A stretch of DNA of 50,562 bases from Chlorobiota bacterium (GTDB lineage Bacteria; Bacteroidota; Bacteroidia; Bacteroidales; B39-G9). The stretch's first letter is position 1, and the number at the start of each line of letters is the position of its first letter. A program made the position numbers and the translations under genes. Below are positions 1-10,052 of this stretch, one piece after another. Where the stretch lies: assembly GCA_013152655.1 (NCBI GenBank), contig JAADFW010000006.1, forward strand, positions 1 through 50,562, in the 5' to 3' direction. The notes under the pieces were generated by a model. It saw only the letters and a program-made list of their open reading frames with translations, was not told the origin of the DNA and searched no databases.

Positions 1-1805
1 TGCCATTCGCAAATTATGATTTCTCTATTTTTTGTAATATTTTTATTCTTACTTTTATTGCTTACTTTCAGTAAAATTAATTCATCCCAAACTTTATATA
101 CGAAGTTTTTATATTCTTCGGGAACAATAAAAGAAGCATGCTTCCCGATAGCTTCATTTAATTGAAAACCAAATATTTTTTCGGCTGCTTTATTCCATGA
201 CTGGACATTGAAATTTAAGTCCCATTCTATAATTCCAAAAGGTGTTTGCTCAACATGCATTGCAAGTTTTTTGCTAACTTCTTGTAATTTGTTTGCACTT
301 TTAACTTTTTCAGTAATATCATTTAAAATAACCTGAACATAGTTTTCATTATTTATACTAAAAGGGACTCCATGAACTTTAGCGGTTTTTTCATTTCCTT
401 TAAGAGTTATAAATTTAGCTTCAATAACTTCTGCTTTTTCTTTTTCATCTAAAACATAGGCTATTCTCTTTTTAGCAAGTTCGGAAAAATCGGGATGCAT
501 TATATCTTTATTAGTTTTTCCTATTAAATTTTCAGAATTACCGGCTTCAAAAAACTTTACGGCAGCATTATTAGCCATTATTATTTTTTCTTTTGAGCGA
601 ATAATAATTGGAATTGAACCTAATTCAAAGATGTTTCTGTATTTTTCATTGCTTTCTTCTACCAGTAAGTTTTTTTTATTTAATTCTTCATTTATTGTTT
701 TATACTCTTCATATAGAGAATAGTATTCATTTTTTCGCTTTTCTAAATCAAGGCTTTTATCAGCTAATTTTTTCAAAAGTATTTTTTCATTTTCTAAATT
801 ATTTCTTTTACGGTATGAAACAACTAAAATAATGAGTATCCATAAAAAAATAAGAATTATAGTGACTATGATAGTCCATACTTTTCTTGAATATTTATTA
901 GCATCAATAAGTAAAGCTTTATAATTATAGGCAAGAGCTAATGAAAATATTTGATTTCCTATTTTCAATGGGACAAAAGCTAATGCAACCAGCTCAGGGT
1001 TTACAGAATTAGTAAGATAGTGTAAAATAACATTGCCTGTATCAGCACTTATTTGTCTGTCAAAGGTTTTTATAAGTAGTTGTTTATTAATATTCTTATA
1101 TTTATTAGCGAACTTAAGATATTGGCTAATTGAGGAGTAATTTTGTGTTTTATTTGGCACATAAATAAAATTGCCATTTTCACTTATTAAACTAACAGAT
1201 TGGTATTTAGTTTTATTTAAAGGGTCAAGTATTCTTCTTAGAATATCTGCAATATTTAGAGTAAAACCAATTTCTCCTTGGATGTTACTCACAGGAAAAA
1301 AAAATACCATTTCTTGTTTATTACTTTTATTAAATTTCGGAGTTGAAAAAAATGGTTTATTGTATTTATTTACATACTTATATCCTTTTGGATTTTGTGT
1401 TTTTAATTTATTACGGTCAATAAAAATGCTATTGTTAATTAAAGAATATTTTTTGAATATTGTTCCTTGTGAATCAATAAGCATAATATTATTTATTTCA
1501 TTTTTATGACTAATTAATGTAGTTGACAGAAATGAATCGGAAATATCATTAATTGATTTGCCGACATTATATGCACTTTTTGTACATTTATCTTTTGAGA
1601 CATTTATAAATACCTGAAGGTGTTCATTAATCATCATATTTATTGAAAGGGATGCATTTTTTGCCTCAGCTTTTAAAACATTTAATTTATTATTAATAAT
1701 TTCATTTTTGTAGGTATTGATATTATGTGTTCCCCATAAAAGCATCATCACAACTAAAATTGCTGAAATACCTACTGATGAGATTAAGCCTTTTGATTTA
1801 AACAT
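1..1805 (-). CDS. Membrane-bound PAS-domain sensor protein (3' end beyond window)
   Basis: This frame is open from an ATG at 1805 to the left edge, about 601 codons, so the C-terminus is missing. Seen: an N-terminal membrane segment (residues about 9-26), an extracytoplasmic region of about 280 residues that resembles a Cache-type ligand-binding sensor, a second membrane segment (about 308-330), a coiled coil, a PAS domain (about 385-490) and a second PAS domain that reaches the edge, ending in IICEW, a usual PAS beta-strand pattern. The start lies 11 bases after the stop of the upstream histidine kinase on the same strand, so the two are probably cotranscribed. Its first PAS (ANNAAVKFFEAG) closely resembles a PAS in that kinase (ANNATVRFFETT), suggesting duplication. 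The output domain is not visible; a histidine kinase is the likeliest, but this is inference. Confidence 0.8.
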   Translation of the reverse strand, partial: MFKSKGLISSVGISAILVVMMLLWGTHNINTYKNEIINNKLNVLKAEAKNASLSINMMINEHLQVFINVSKDKCTKSAYNVGKSINDISDSFLSTTLISHKNEINNIMLIDSQGTIFKKYSLINNSIFIDRNKLKTQNPKGYKYVNKYNKPFFSTPKFNKSNKQEMVFFFPVSNIQGEIGFTLNIADILRRILDPLNKTKYQSVSLISENGNFIYVPNKTQNYSSISQYLKFANKYKNINKQLLIKTFDRQISADTGNVILHYLTNSVNPELVALAFVPLKIGNQIFSLALAYNYKALLIDANKYSRKVWTIIVTIILIFLWILIILVVSYRKRNNLENEKILLKKLADKSLDLEKRKNEYYSLYEEYKTINEELNKKNLLVEESNEKYRNIFELGSIPIIIRSKEKIIMANNAAVKFFEAGNSENLIGKTNKDIMHPDFSELAKKRIAYVLDEKEKAEVIEAKFITLKGNEKTAKVHGVPFSINNENYVQVILNDITEKVKSANKLQEVSKKLAMHVEQTPFGIIEWDLNFNVQSWNKAAEKIFGFQLNEAIGKHASFIVPEEYKNFVYKVWDELILLKVSNKSKNKNITKNREIIICEW

Positions 1806-1816
1806 AATTCTAATCT

Positions 1817-3841
1817 TTATTGATGTTTGTTTAATGTAATAATAAAGCTACTTCCTTTATCTATACTGCTTTCAACCCATATTTTCCCTTTGTGTTTTTC
1901 AATAAATTCTTTGCACAGTATTAAGCCCAAGCCTGTTCCTTTTTCATTTTCAGTTCCTTCAGTTGTGAAATTATCTGAAATACTAAAAAGTTTAGGAAGA
2001 TTTTCTTTTGTAATTCCGATACCAGTATCTTCAACAGAAATTTTAATCATTTCTTCGGGTTGGTTAATTAATTCAGATTTTACGGTAATTTTTCCTTTTT
2101 GCGAAGTAAATTTTATCGCATTTGAGAGTAAATTTCTTAATACTGTGTCTATCATATTGTAATCAGCAAAAGCTTCAATATCTTTTTTAACAAAATTTAA
2201 TAATTTAATATTTTTTTCATTAGCTGCCGGTGTAAAAAGCCGGAAATTTTCCTGTATTAAGTTATATAAATTTATTTGTTTTGGTTTGTAGTTAATTCTA
2301 TTCCTTTGATTACGAGACCATAATAAAAGGTTTTCAAGCAAGTTATGAATATTTTTTGCATTATCGTATATCAGGCTGATAAATTTGTGTCTTTTTTCAG
2401 CATTATATTTATTATGATTTAAATGTAAAAGTTCGGTAAAGCCTAAAAGGGTATTAAATGGATTTTTCAGGTCGTGGGCAAGAATAGAAAAAAACTTATC
2501 TTTTTGAGAATTTGTTTTTATTAGTTCTGCTTCTGAATTTTTTAGTTCTTCTTCAGCTTTTAATCTTTCTGTAATATCAATAAAAGTTACATGCCTTAGT
2601 TTCTCATTATTTAAAATAATATTAGAAGCCCGTATTTTTAAATTTCTAATTTGTCCGTCTTTCCTTATAATTTTGAATACAGTTGTAGATTCAACAGGAA
2701 GCCCGTTTTTATTATTATCTATTCTTTTTTGCAATAATAATCTACTTTCATTGGTTAAATAATTGCTAATCGGGTTTTTAATAAAACTGTCATAATTATT
2801 AAAGCCAAACATTTTTTGTAAAGCCGTGTTGGCAAAATATATTTTTGTGTCTTTAAAAATTCCAATTCCAATAGAAGAATCGTTTATAAGTTTTTTGTAT
2901 TTTTCTTCACTTTCTTTAAGTGCTTGTTCCGTTTGTTGTTTTTCAGTTACATCGTTTAAAACTATATGTATTGCAGGACAATTTTCATAACTTGTTAAAA
3001 ATCCGGTTACCTCTGCAAATTTAATATTTGACTTAACGGTTATTAATTTATGAATAATTGTGCCATATTGCCATCCTTTTGAATAAACCTTATTTAAGTT
3101 TTGTTTCACTTTTTCAACCTGTTCGGGGTGTATAAAATCTATTACAGGCCTGCCTACTATTTTTGTAATATCTGTTGTTTCAAAAAAGCGAACGGTTGCA
3201 TTATTAGCTATAACAATCTTGCCATTACTGTGAATAAGCATAGGCAATGGCGAAAAATCAAATAAATCGCGAAATTGCATTTCACTTGTAATTAATTTTT
3301 TTTCCGACTTTTTAAGTGAAGTTATGTCATGGTGAATAGAAAGATTGTTTCCGTTTTCTAACAAACTGTTTTTTATTTGATAGTATTTATCTTTTTCAGA
3401 ATTATAATGTTCATAAATAATATCTTCATTCTTTTTAAGCTTATCGAAAATACACCATTCGCATTTTTTATTTTTTTTATATATAGCTTCGTAACATGAA
3501 CTGCCTGTTGCATCATATCCAATTTCCTGAATCATAGAATTATTTAAATATTCAATTTTATATTCCGGAGTGCTTATGTATATTCCGCTAATAAATGAAT
3601 CAAGTATTTTTTTATACTTATTTTCTTTATCTAAAATTTCTTTTTCTTTAGCTACTATATCATATTCAAAATCTTGCAGTTTATGTTTAAAGAAATTATA
3701 TAAATCTTGTTGCTCTTTAATTTCAATAGGTTTTGTAGTATCTGTTCCTGTTTTTTTTGAATTAAGATTTTTTTTAATAATTAAATAGCTTAATGCCAAT
3801 ATTAAAATGATTAAAAAAAATAGAGGTAAAATATAATTCAT
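1817..3841 (-). CDS. PAS-domain sensor histidine kinase, membrane anchored
   Basis: 674 residues. One N-terminal membrane segment (about 3-22) is followed by a coiled coil and three PAS domains (about 75-175, 185-300, 310-425). Then come a HisKA domain with the phospho-accepting His456 in FFSILAHDLKNPF and a HATPase domain with N box NLLSNAIKFT (570-579), G1 DTGIG (605-609) and G2 GTGLGL (635-640). All catalytic motifs are present, so it should autophosphorylate and pass phosphate to a response regulator; none is encoded nearby. There is almost no periplasmic part, so sensing is probably cytoplasmic. The first PAS carries Cys116, Cys127 and Cys130 (CYE...CEWC), a cluster seen in some PAS domains that could bind metal or respond to redox state; that role is inferred. 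Probably the first gene of an operon with the PAS protein at 1-1805. Confidence 0.93.
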   Translation of the reverse strand: MNYILPLFFLIILILALSYLIIKKNLNSKKTGTDTTKPIEIKEQQDLYNFFKHKLQDFEYDIVAKEKEILDKENKYKKILDSFISGIYISTPEYKIEYLNNSMIQEIGYDATGSSCYEAIYKKNKKCEWCIFDKLKKNEDIIYEHYNSEKDKYYQIKNSLLENGNNLSIHHDITSLKKSEKKLITSEMQFRDLFDFSPLPMLIHSNGKIVIANNATVRFFETTDITKIVGRPVIDFIHPEQVEKVKQNLNKVYSKGWQYGTIIHKLITVKSNIKFAEVTGFLTSYENCPAIHIVLNDVTEKQQTEQALKESEEKYKKLINDSSIGIGIFKDTKIYFANTALQKMFGFNNYDSFIKNPISNYLTNESRLLLQKRIDNNKNGLPVESTTVFKIIRKDGQIRNLKIRASNIILNNEKLRHVTFIDITERLKAEEELKNSEAELIKTNSQKDKFFSILAHDLKNPFNTLLGFTELLHLNHNKYNAEKRHKFISLIYDNAKNIHNLLENLLLWSRNQRNRINYKPKQINLYNLIQENFRLFTPAANEKNIKLLNFVKKDIEAFADYNMIDTVLRNLLSNAIKFTSQKGKITVKSELINQPEEMIKISVEDTGIGITKENLPKLFSISDNFTTEGTENEKGTGLGLILCKEFIEKHKGKIWVESSIDKGSSFIITLNKHQ

Positions 3842-4131
3842 GTTAAGCGGTTGATAATTGATTTGAAAACGAAACTCTAAATTATAACCATTAAAAATAT
3901 TTAAATAAATAATGAAGCGACAGGGGTAAATTCACTTATGTTATAGGGGAAATGCCTTATTAATTATTAGTATTTAGCGTTAAGTTTTCTTAATTAGGAA
4001 GATATAGTTTTGGCAGATTATAATCCAATACCAATTTTTCAAACTTTTATTCCATTAAAGAGACAAAAATTAATATATTTGATATTTATTGAAGCAAAAT
4101 AAATCAATATAAACAATACTTCATATCATCC
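3842..4131. other. Divergent intergenic region
   Basis: 290 bases lie between the divergently transcribed histidine kinase and the HAMP/GAF/PAS protein. The stretch is very AT-rich, must hold promoters for both directions, and encodes no convincing protein or RNA. I see no strong TAnnTTTG match close to either start, so no promoter is placed here. Confidence 0.4.
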
Positions 4132-6414
4132 ATGAAAAAGAAAAAATTAAATAAACTTCATATACAGTTTACCATTGGCGGTACGGTCATTGGAATTATT
4201 TATCTACTCATTGCTCTTTTCTTTGAATTATCTAATGAAGATCTTTCGTTTACTTTTAGCAATATAGCTTTAGTGCATCAACATAATAATTTATTATACA
4301 TAGCTGATTCATTACCTTTAGTATTATTTGGAATAAGTTATTTTATCGGATTAATTGTTTCAAGTAATTTTAGCTATGCCCTTAAAACCGCTGAAAAAGA
4401 AAGGAGAAAAACTGTTAAATTAATAGATTTTGCCGGTAAGCTGAGTGAAGGCAATACTGATGTTGAATATCAATTTGACGATGAAGATGATATTTTAGGG
4501 AAAGCACTTGTGAATTTAAAAGATAATTTAAAGCAAAGTAAAGAAGAGGAGATAAAACGCAAAAAAATTGAAGATCAGGAGAATTGGGTAACCGAAGGCC
4601 TTGCTAAATTCGGTGAGATATTAAGACAAAATAATGATGATATGGAAAAATTGTCATTTGAAGTTATTAGTAACCTCGGCAAATATATTGACGCAATTCA
4701 AGGTGGGTTTTTTGTGTTAAACGAAATAGAAAGTGAAAAATATTTTGAACTAAGTTCACATTTTGCTTATAACAGGAAAAAATATAGCGAAAAACGGATT
4801 GAATGGGGTGAAGGATTAGTTGGCAGGGTAGCATTGGAGAAAAAAATCATTTATATGAATGAAGTTCCTGATGATTATGTTGATGTTACTTCTGGTTTGG
4901 GCGAAGGAAATCCTCGATATTTATTAATAGTTCCCTTAATTTTTAATGAAGAAGTACATGGAGTTATAGAATTTGCATCTTTTAACGACTTTAAAGAATA
5001 TGTAATTGATTTTGTTGAAAAAATTGGAGAAAGTATAGCATCTACCATTGCCAATATGAAAATCAATTTGCGAACAGCTAAGCTTTTGCAAGATTCGCAG
5101 GAACAAGCTGAAAAGCTTGCTATCCAAGAAGAAGAGATGCGTCAGAATATGGAAGAGTTACAAGCTACTCAAGAAGAAGCTGCTAAGCAAAGCGAAAAGT
5201 TTGTGAGTTTTACAAATTCGGTAAATCATACCCTGATTAGAGCTGAGTATAACGTGCAGGGAATTTTGTTGTATGCCAATACCAAATTTTTGCATAAGTT
5301 AGAATATACACAGAATAACGAAGTTGAAGGACAGCATATTTCAACTTTTATTCATACAAAAGATATTGATTGGTTTAACGATATGTGGGGCGAGTTATCA
5401 AGGGGTGGAAAGCATTTTGAAGGCTATATGAAGCATGTAACTAAATCGGGTAAAGATTTATGGACTATGTCAACATATACCTGTGTGCGAACAGCAGAAG
5501 GCGGAGTGGAAAAAATATTGTTTCTCGCAATTGACAATACGGAACAGAAAAAAATCAGCCTTGACCATGAAGGACAATTAAACGCAATTGATTTGTCAAG
5601 CATGAAAGCCGAGTATGATCCAAATGGAATATTAATTAATAGTAATAAAAAATTTCAAGAGTGCCTGGAGTATGGAAAAATGGACTTGCGAAATATAAGT
5701 ATTTTTGATTTAATGCCTGATACAGACAGGGAAGACTTTAAAATAATTTGGGAAAGTATTGCAAACGGAAAACCATATCAAGGCCAGGCGAAAAGATTAA
5801 CAAAAAGCAATAAAGAAGTCTGGTTGCAGGTTACCTATACAGCAGTTTATGATATTTATGGAGAATTAGATAAGATTGTTTCTATTGCTAATGATATTAC
5901 TGCACAGAAAATGATGGAAATAAAAAACAAAGAGCAAACGGAAATATTAATACAGCAGGAAGAAAGATTAAAGCAAAACGAAATAGAATTAAATATTAAG
6001 TTAGAAGAAACACGAAAAGAGATTGAACAACAATTTAAAGAAATTGAAAAAGTAAAGGTTTTAAATGAGAAAACCTTGGAAGGTGCGCTTGATGCAATTG
6101 TAACTATTGATAATTCGGGTAAAATTTTATTTTTTAATAAAGCTGCTGAAGAATTGTGGGATTTGCAAAAGGAAAATGTTTTATCACGTAACGTGAGGGT
6201 ACTTTTTTCTAAGGATAAATCAAAACACGACGATTTTATTACATCCTTTATTGATTCATCAAAACCAAAAATTGTTGGCATAAGGAAAGAGGTGAAAATT
6301 GCTACAAGAGGTGGAGAAGAAAAATCTGTATTAGTGTTATTGTCTGAGGCTAAAGCCGAGGGAGAACATACATTTACAGCATTTATACAAAATATTGAAG
6401 TTGAACTTTTTTAA
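4132..6414 (+). CDS. HAMP-GAF-PAS-PAS-PAS membrane signalling protein without output domain
   Basis: 760 residues. Two membrane segments (about 12-31 and 58-77) enclose a short extracytoplasmic loop. They are followed by a HAMP-like helical linker (about 78-140; pattern AGKLSEG...DDEDDILGKAL), a GAF domain (about 155-310), a Gln/Glu-rich coiled coil (about 315-355), two PAS domains (about 358-480 and 485-605), another coiled coil (605-650) and a final PAS (about 650-755). No histidine kinase, GGDEF, EAL or methyl-accepting domain is visible and the protein ends right after the last PAS. Such kinase-less HAMP/GAF/PAS chains occur in Bacteroidota and may act through protein contacts with a separate kinase. 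The neighbouring divergent kinase is one possible partner, which is inference. Confidence 0.88.
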   Translation: MKKKKLNKLHIQFTIGGTVIGIIYLLIALFFELSNEDLSFTFSNIALVHQHNNLLYIADSLPLVLFGISYFIGLIVSSNFSYALKTAEKERRKTVKLIDFAGKLSEGNTDVEYQFDDEDDILGKALVNLKDNLKQSKEEEIKRKKIEDQENWVTEGLAKFGEILRQNNDDMEKLSFEVISNLGKYIDAIQGGFFVLNEIESEKYFELSSHFAYNRKKYSEKRIEWGEGLVGRVALEKKIIYMNEVPDDYVDVTSGLGEGNPRYLLIVPLIFNEEVHGVIEFASFNDFKEYVIDFVEKIGESIASTIANMKINLRTAKLLQDSQEQAEKLAIQEEEMRQNMEELQATQEEAAKQSEKFVSFTNSVNHTLIRAEYNVQGILLYANTKFLHKLEYTQNNEVEGQHISTFIHTKDIDWFNDMWGELSRGGKHFEGYMKHVTKSGKDLWTMSTYTCVRTAEGGVEKILFLAIDNTEQKKISLDHEGQLNAIDLSSMKAEYDPNGILINSNKKFQECLEYGKMDLRNISIFDLMPDTDREDFKIIWESIANGKPYQGQAKRLTKSNKEVWLQVTYTAVYDIYGELDKIVSIANDITAQKMMEIKNKEQTEILIQQEERLKQNEIELNIKLEETRKEIEQQFKEIEKVKVLNEKTLEGALDAIVTIDNSGKILFFNKAAEELWDLQKENVLSRNVRVLFSKDKSKHDDFITSFIDSSKPKIVGIRKEVKIATRGGEEKSVLVLLSEAKAEGEHTFTAFIQNIEVELF

Positions 6415-6537
6415 TAAGTGAGAATTAATAATTAATTTGTAGTTTAGCAAAACTGAAAAACGCTTTTTATATAAGCAATAGTGCATCTTTAGAAAGGTAT
6501 ATCTTAATTTTAATAACTTACTTCTTAATTATTGTAA

Positions 6538-7632
6538 ATGATTTTAAAGAAAATTACTTCATATCTTGAAAAAATTGCAGACTTACACTATCAGGAATCA
6601 TATGATAATTCAGGGTTAATTGTTGGAAACCCTGAACAAGAAATAAAAAGTGCATTAATTTGTATTGATGTTACTGAAGCTGTTATTGAGGAAGCTCTAC
6701 AAAATAATATTAACTTAATAATTTCACATCATCCTGTATTATTTGGTTCCTTAAAAAAAATTACAGGGAAGAACTACGTTGAGCGCATACTAATTAAAGC
6801 CATAAAAAACGATATTGCTGTTTATGCTTTGCACACCAATTTAGATAATGTATTTAATGGCGTTAACGGTGAAATTTGTAAGAGGCTGGCTTTATCCAAT
6901 TGTCGAATACTTAAGCCGGTAAATGAGTTATTGTACAAATTAGTTACATTTATTCCTGTAAAGAGTCTTGATAAGGTTAGTAAAGCGTTATTTAGTTCGG
7001 GCGCCGGAAATATTGGTAATTACGATAGTTGCAGCTTTAATACTGAAGGATTTGGAACTTTCAGGGCAAATGAAGCAGCAAATCCATTTGTTGGAGAAAA
7101 AGGGAAATTGCATAAAGAGAATGAAGTTAGATTTGAGACCATTTTTCCAAAGCATTTAACCGCTAATATTATTCAAGCATTGGTTCAATCTCATCCATAC
7201 GAGGAAGTTGCTTATGATATTTATCCTTTAATGAATACTTATAATAAAATAGGAGCTGGTATGATTGGCGAATTGGAACATGAAATAAGTGAAGCAGATT
7301 TTTTAAGAAAAATAAAAAATATTTTTAATTCCGGTGTTATCAGACATACGGAATTGTTGAACAGAAAAATTACTAAAGTGGCATTTTGCGGTGGAAGCGG
7401 TTCTTTCTTGTTACAAGAAGCTATGCGTAAAAATGCAGACATTTTTATTACAGCAGATTTTAAATATCACCAGTTTTTTGATGCTGAAGGGAAAATTTTA
7501 ATTGCCGATATTGGCCATTATGAGAGCGAACAATTTACAAAGTACTTAATTTATAATCTACTTATTAAAAAATTCCCTAAATTTGCACTTCATTTATCAA
7601 AAATAAACACAAACCCAATAAAATATTTGTAA
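6538..7632 (+). CDS. Nif3-like dinuclear metal centre protein
   Basis: 364 residues, the long form of the NIF3/DUF34 family. Seen: metal ligands His64-His65 (SHHPVLFG), His99 and Asp104 (HTNLDNVFNG), and C-terminal His327 and Glu331 (GHYESEQF). An inserted PII-like domain lies between the two halves (about 125-235), as in YqfO-type members. The family forms ring-shaped hexamers with a two-metal site; annotation as a type 2 GTP cyclohydrolase I is widespread, but the cellular role is unsettled. The gene is 10 bases from the zinc-ribbon gene downstream, a pairing that recurs in Bacteroidota, so the two are probably one transcript. Confidence 0.95.
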   Translation: MILKKITSYLEKIADLHYQESYDNSGLIVGNPEQEIKSALICIDVTEAVIEEALQNNINLIISHHPVLFGSLKKITGKNYVERILIKAIKNDIAVYALHTNLDNVFNGVNGEICKRLALSNCRILKPVNELLYKLVTFIPVKSLDKVSKALFSSGAGNIGNYDSCSFNTEGFGTFRANEAANPFVGEKGKLHKENEVRFETIFPKHLTANIIQALVQSHPYEEVAYDIYPLMNTYNKIGAGMIGELEHEISEADFLRKIKNIFNSGVIRHTELLNRKITKVAFCGGSGSFLLQEAMRKNADIFITADFKYHQFFDAEGKILIADIGHYESEQFTKYLIYNLLIKKFPKFALHLSKINTNPIKYL

Positions 7633-7642
7633 TTAAACGATT

Positions 7643-8404
7643 ATGGCAGGTACAAAAGTTCAGAAAAAAAAGGAATTAACCATTGAAGACAAGCTTAAAG
7701 CTTTGTATGAACTACAAAAAGTTGATATAGAAATAAATAAGATAAAAACTTTAAGAGGTGAACTTCCGTTGGAAATTGGCGATTTAGAAGATGAGTTAGC
7801 CGGACTTCAAACAAGAATTGAGAAAATGGAAGATGAAATAAATAATTTTCAGACTGCATTAACAAATAGGAAAACTGAAATAGCCAATGCTGAGGCTTTA
7901 ATAAAAAAATATGAAAGTCAGCAAATGAATGTTAGAAATAACAGGGAGTTTGATTCTCTATCGAAAGAAATAGAATTTCAAACTTTGGAAATAGAATTGT
8001 GTGAAAAAAGAATTAAAGAGTATTCGGGAGAGATAGAAAATAAAACAGAGGTAATAAAAAAGTCGAAAGAATTGTTTGAAGAGCGTAACAGCGATTTGCA
8101 ACAAAAAAAAGGAGAGCTTAATGAAATAATTACTGAAACCGAAAAAGAAGAATCAGTCTTAGAAAAAAGAGCAGAAGAGATTGAAAAAATGATTGAAGAA
8201 AGATTGGTTATTGCTTACAACCGTATTCGTAAAAATGCCAGAAACGGATTGGCAGTTGTACCGGTTGAGCGTGATGCATGTGGCGGATGTTTCAATAAAA
8301 TTCCTCCACAACGCCAGGTAGATATCAGAACAAGAAAGAAAATTATTGTTTGCGAATATTGCGGAAGAATATTAGTTGACACTGAAATAGCCGGTATAGA
8401 ATAA
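7643..8404 (+). CDS. C4-type zinc-ribbon coiled-coil protein
   Basis: 253 residues. A long charged helical coiled coil (about 15-195) is followed by a C-terminal zinc ribbon with Cys213-x2-Cys216 and Cys237-x2-Cys240. This matches the family that includes Helicobacter HP0958 (FlgZ) and chlamydial CT398, coiled-coil hairpins that contact RNA or secretion and sigma-54 proteins in those organisms; the role in Bacteroidota is not established. The ribbon retains all four cysteines. It is the second gene of the Nif3 pair, directly followed by a rho-independent terminator. Confidence 0.93.
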   Translation: MAGTKVQKKKELTIEDKLKALYELQKVDIEINKIKTLRGELPLEIGDLEDELAGLQTRIEKMEDEINNFQTALTNRKTEIANAEALIKKYESQQMNVRNNREFDSLSKEIEFQTLEIELCEKRIKEYSGEIENKTEVIKKSKELFEERNSDLQQKKGELNEIITETEKEESVLEKRAEEIEKMIEERLVIAYNRIRKNARNGLAVVPVERDACGGCFNKIPPQRQVDIRTRKKIIVCEYCGRILVDTEIAGIE

Positions 8405-8421
8405 AATTGTATTTATATTTT

Positions 8422-8456
8422 AAAAAACGGTTAAAGTTATTTAACCGTTTTTTTTT
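8422..8456 (+). terminator. Rho-independent terminator after the zinc-ribbon gene
   Basis: An 11-bp stem (8424-8434 AAAACGGTTAA with 8441-8451 TTAACCGTTTT), a six-base loop and a run of T. It begins about 20 bases after the stop codon of the zinc-ribbon gene and separates the Nif3 pair from the TPR gene. Confidence 0.88.
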
Positions 8457-8519
8457 GCTTATTTTCAGGATTAAAATAATTTTTCCAATCATTATTCATT
8501 TGTACGTTAAATTGTAGAT

Positions 8520-10052
8520 ATGCCAATTAAAAAAACTATTTTTTTTACTGTTATCTTGTATATTATATTTAGGCTACAAGTAAATGCAAATGTTGAATTT
8601 TCTCCAAATGTTAAAATGGCATATTTATATTCAATGAATCTTGAGTTTAAAAAAGCTGTTAAGTTTATTGAATTAGAAAAGAGCAATTATGCTTCAAATA
8701 ATTTAATTTATTATAATCAGAATTTACTCGATTTTTTAAGAGTATTAATTGATGATAATAATCTTGAATATGAGTTATTTTTATCGAATACTGAGATTCA
8801 AATAGAGAAATTATTAGATGATGAAGAAAAATCAGCCTGGAAATTTTATTCAATATCTGAAATATATTTGCACAGAGCCATTTTACGATTTTTACATAAC
8901 CAATATTTATATACGGGTTACGATATTTATCAATCATTTCAATACATAAAAAAAAACATAGAGCTATACCCTGCATTTCAGATGAATAATAAGCTTTTAG
9001 GCATATATAATGTTATGTTCGGTTTAATACCCTCTGATTTTAAATGGATTGCAAATTTAATTGGAATAAAAGGAGACTTACAAAATGGGTTAAAACAATT
9101 GGAAAGATTTGCTAATTATGCAAATAAAAACCATACGTTTAATATTGAAGGTTTTATGATTCAGTTTTTCACTAATATTTTTTTAAACGAGGATATTTTA
9201 AACAATACTGAGTTTGTAAATGAGATTATAGAAAATTCTGAAAAAAGCTCTATAATCCGTTATTCTGTATCGTCAGCATTGTTAAAAAGAGGTAAGCTCA
9301 AATTGGCTGAAAAAATATTATTTGAAAATAATCAATCCGGTGATGAAATTCCTATTCAGCATTTTAATTATGTAAAAGGTATTTGTAAACTATACGATAA
9401 TAAAAATGAAACAGAAAGATTTTTTACAACTTTTTTAAGTCATTATTCCGGAAGGTTTTATAAGAATAATGCCCGTTTAAAATTAGCCTGGTATTATTTG
9501 CTTCATAACGATTCTATTAATTATAATAGTGAAATAAATAAAATTATAGCTTCGGATGATAATGTTTTAGAGTCTGATAAACATGCTTATAGTGAAGCTG
9601 TGAATAAGAAAATAATAAATATAAATTTATTAAAGTCAAGAATACTATTTGATGGCGGAAAATATAAAGAAACATTGCAAATTTTAAAAAAATCAAATAA
9701 CCTTAATGACTATAACAAGAAGGAAAAAGTTGAATATTTTTACAGAATGGCCAGGGCAGAGCAGAAGTTGAAAAAATTTGAGAAGGCAATCAATAATTTT
9801 AATTATGTTATTGAAAACGGAGAAGGAATACATGATTATTATCGTTCTTTCTCGTTACTTCAAACTGCCAAAATATACCAGAAAATAAATAATATAGTTA
9901 AAGCAAAAGAGTATTACAAAAGATGTTTAAGCGAGTCAGGCCGCATGTATTATTACAGTTTTGAATTTAAAGTTAAAATTGGTTTGTACTTATTAACTAA
10001 TGCAAATAGCAATTATTCTATAAGTTGTTTAAAATCAGTAAATAATGGTTAA
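8520..10052 (+). CDS. Exported TPR-repeat protein
   Basis: 510 residues. A hydrophobic N-terminus (residues 5-23) ending VNANVEF looks like a signal peptide, so the protein is probably periplasmic or envelope-bound. The rest is helical, with TPR-like units clearest between about 365 and 480 (for example FDGGKYKETLQIL, KFEKAINNFNYVIENG, NNIVKAKEYYKRCL). The middle part (MNNKLLGIYNVMFGLIPSDF) is like a Bacteroidota TPR family I recognise only by pattern. It overlaps the YfcC-family carrier gene by 8 bases, so the two are translationally coupled; a role next to the transporter is inferred. No enzyme motif was seen. Confidence 0.8.
   Translation: MPIKKTIFFTVILYIIFRLQVNANVEFSPNVKMAYLYSMNLEFKKAVKFIELEKSNYASNNLIYYNQNLLDFLRVLIDDNNLEYELFLSNTEIQIEKLLDDEEKSAWKFYSISEIYLHRAILRFLHNQYLYTGYDIYQSFQYIKKNIELYPAFQMNNKLLGIYNVMFGLIPSDFKWIANLIGIKGDLQNGLKQLERFANYANKNHTFNIEGFMIQFFTNIFLNEDILNNTEFVNEIIENSEKSSIIRYSVSSALLKRGKLKLAEKILFENNQSGDEIPIQHFNYVKGICKLYDNKNETERFFTTFLSHYSGRFYKNNARLKLAWYYLLHNDSINYNSEINKIIASDDNVLESDKHAYSEAVNKKIININLLKSRILFDGGKYKETLQILKKSNNLNDYNKKEKVEYFYRMARAEQKLKKFEKAINNFNYVIENGEGIHDYYRSFSLLQTAKIYQKINNIVKAKEYYKRCLSESGRMYYYSFEFKVKIGLYLLTNANSNYSISCLKSVNNG

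Noticed and set aside
608-1509. Plus-strand frames at 608-832 and 1171-1509
   Set aside because: Phe/Leu-rich antisense translations of the PAS sensor gene that runs leftward through 1-1805.
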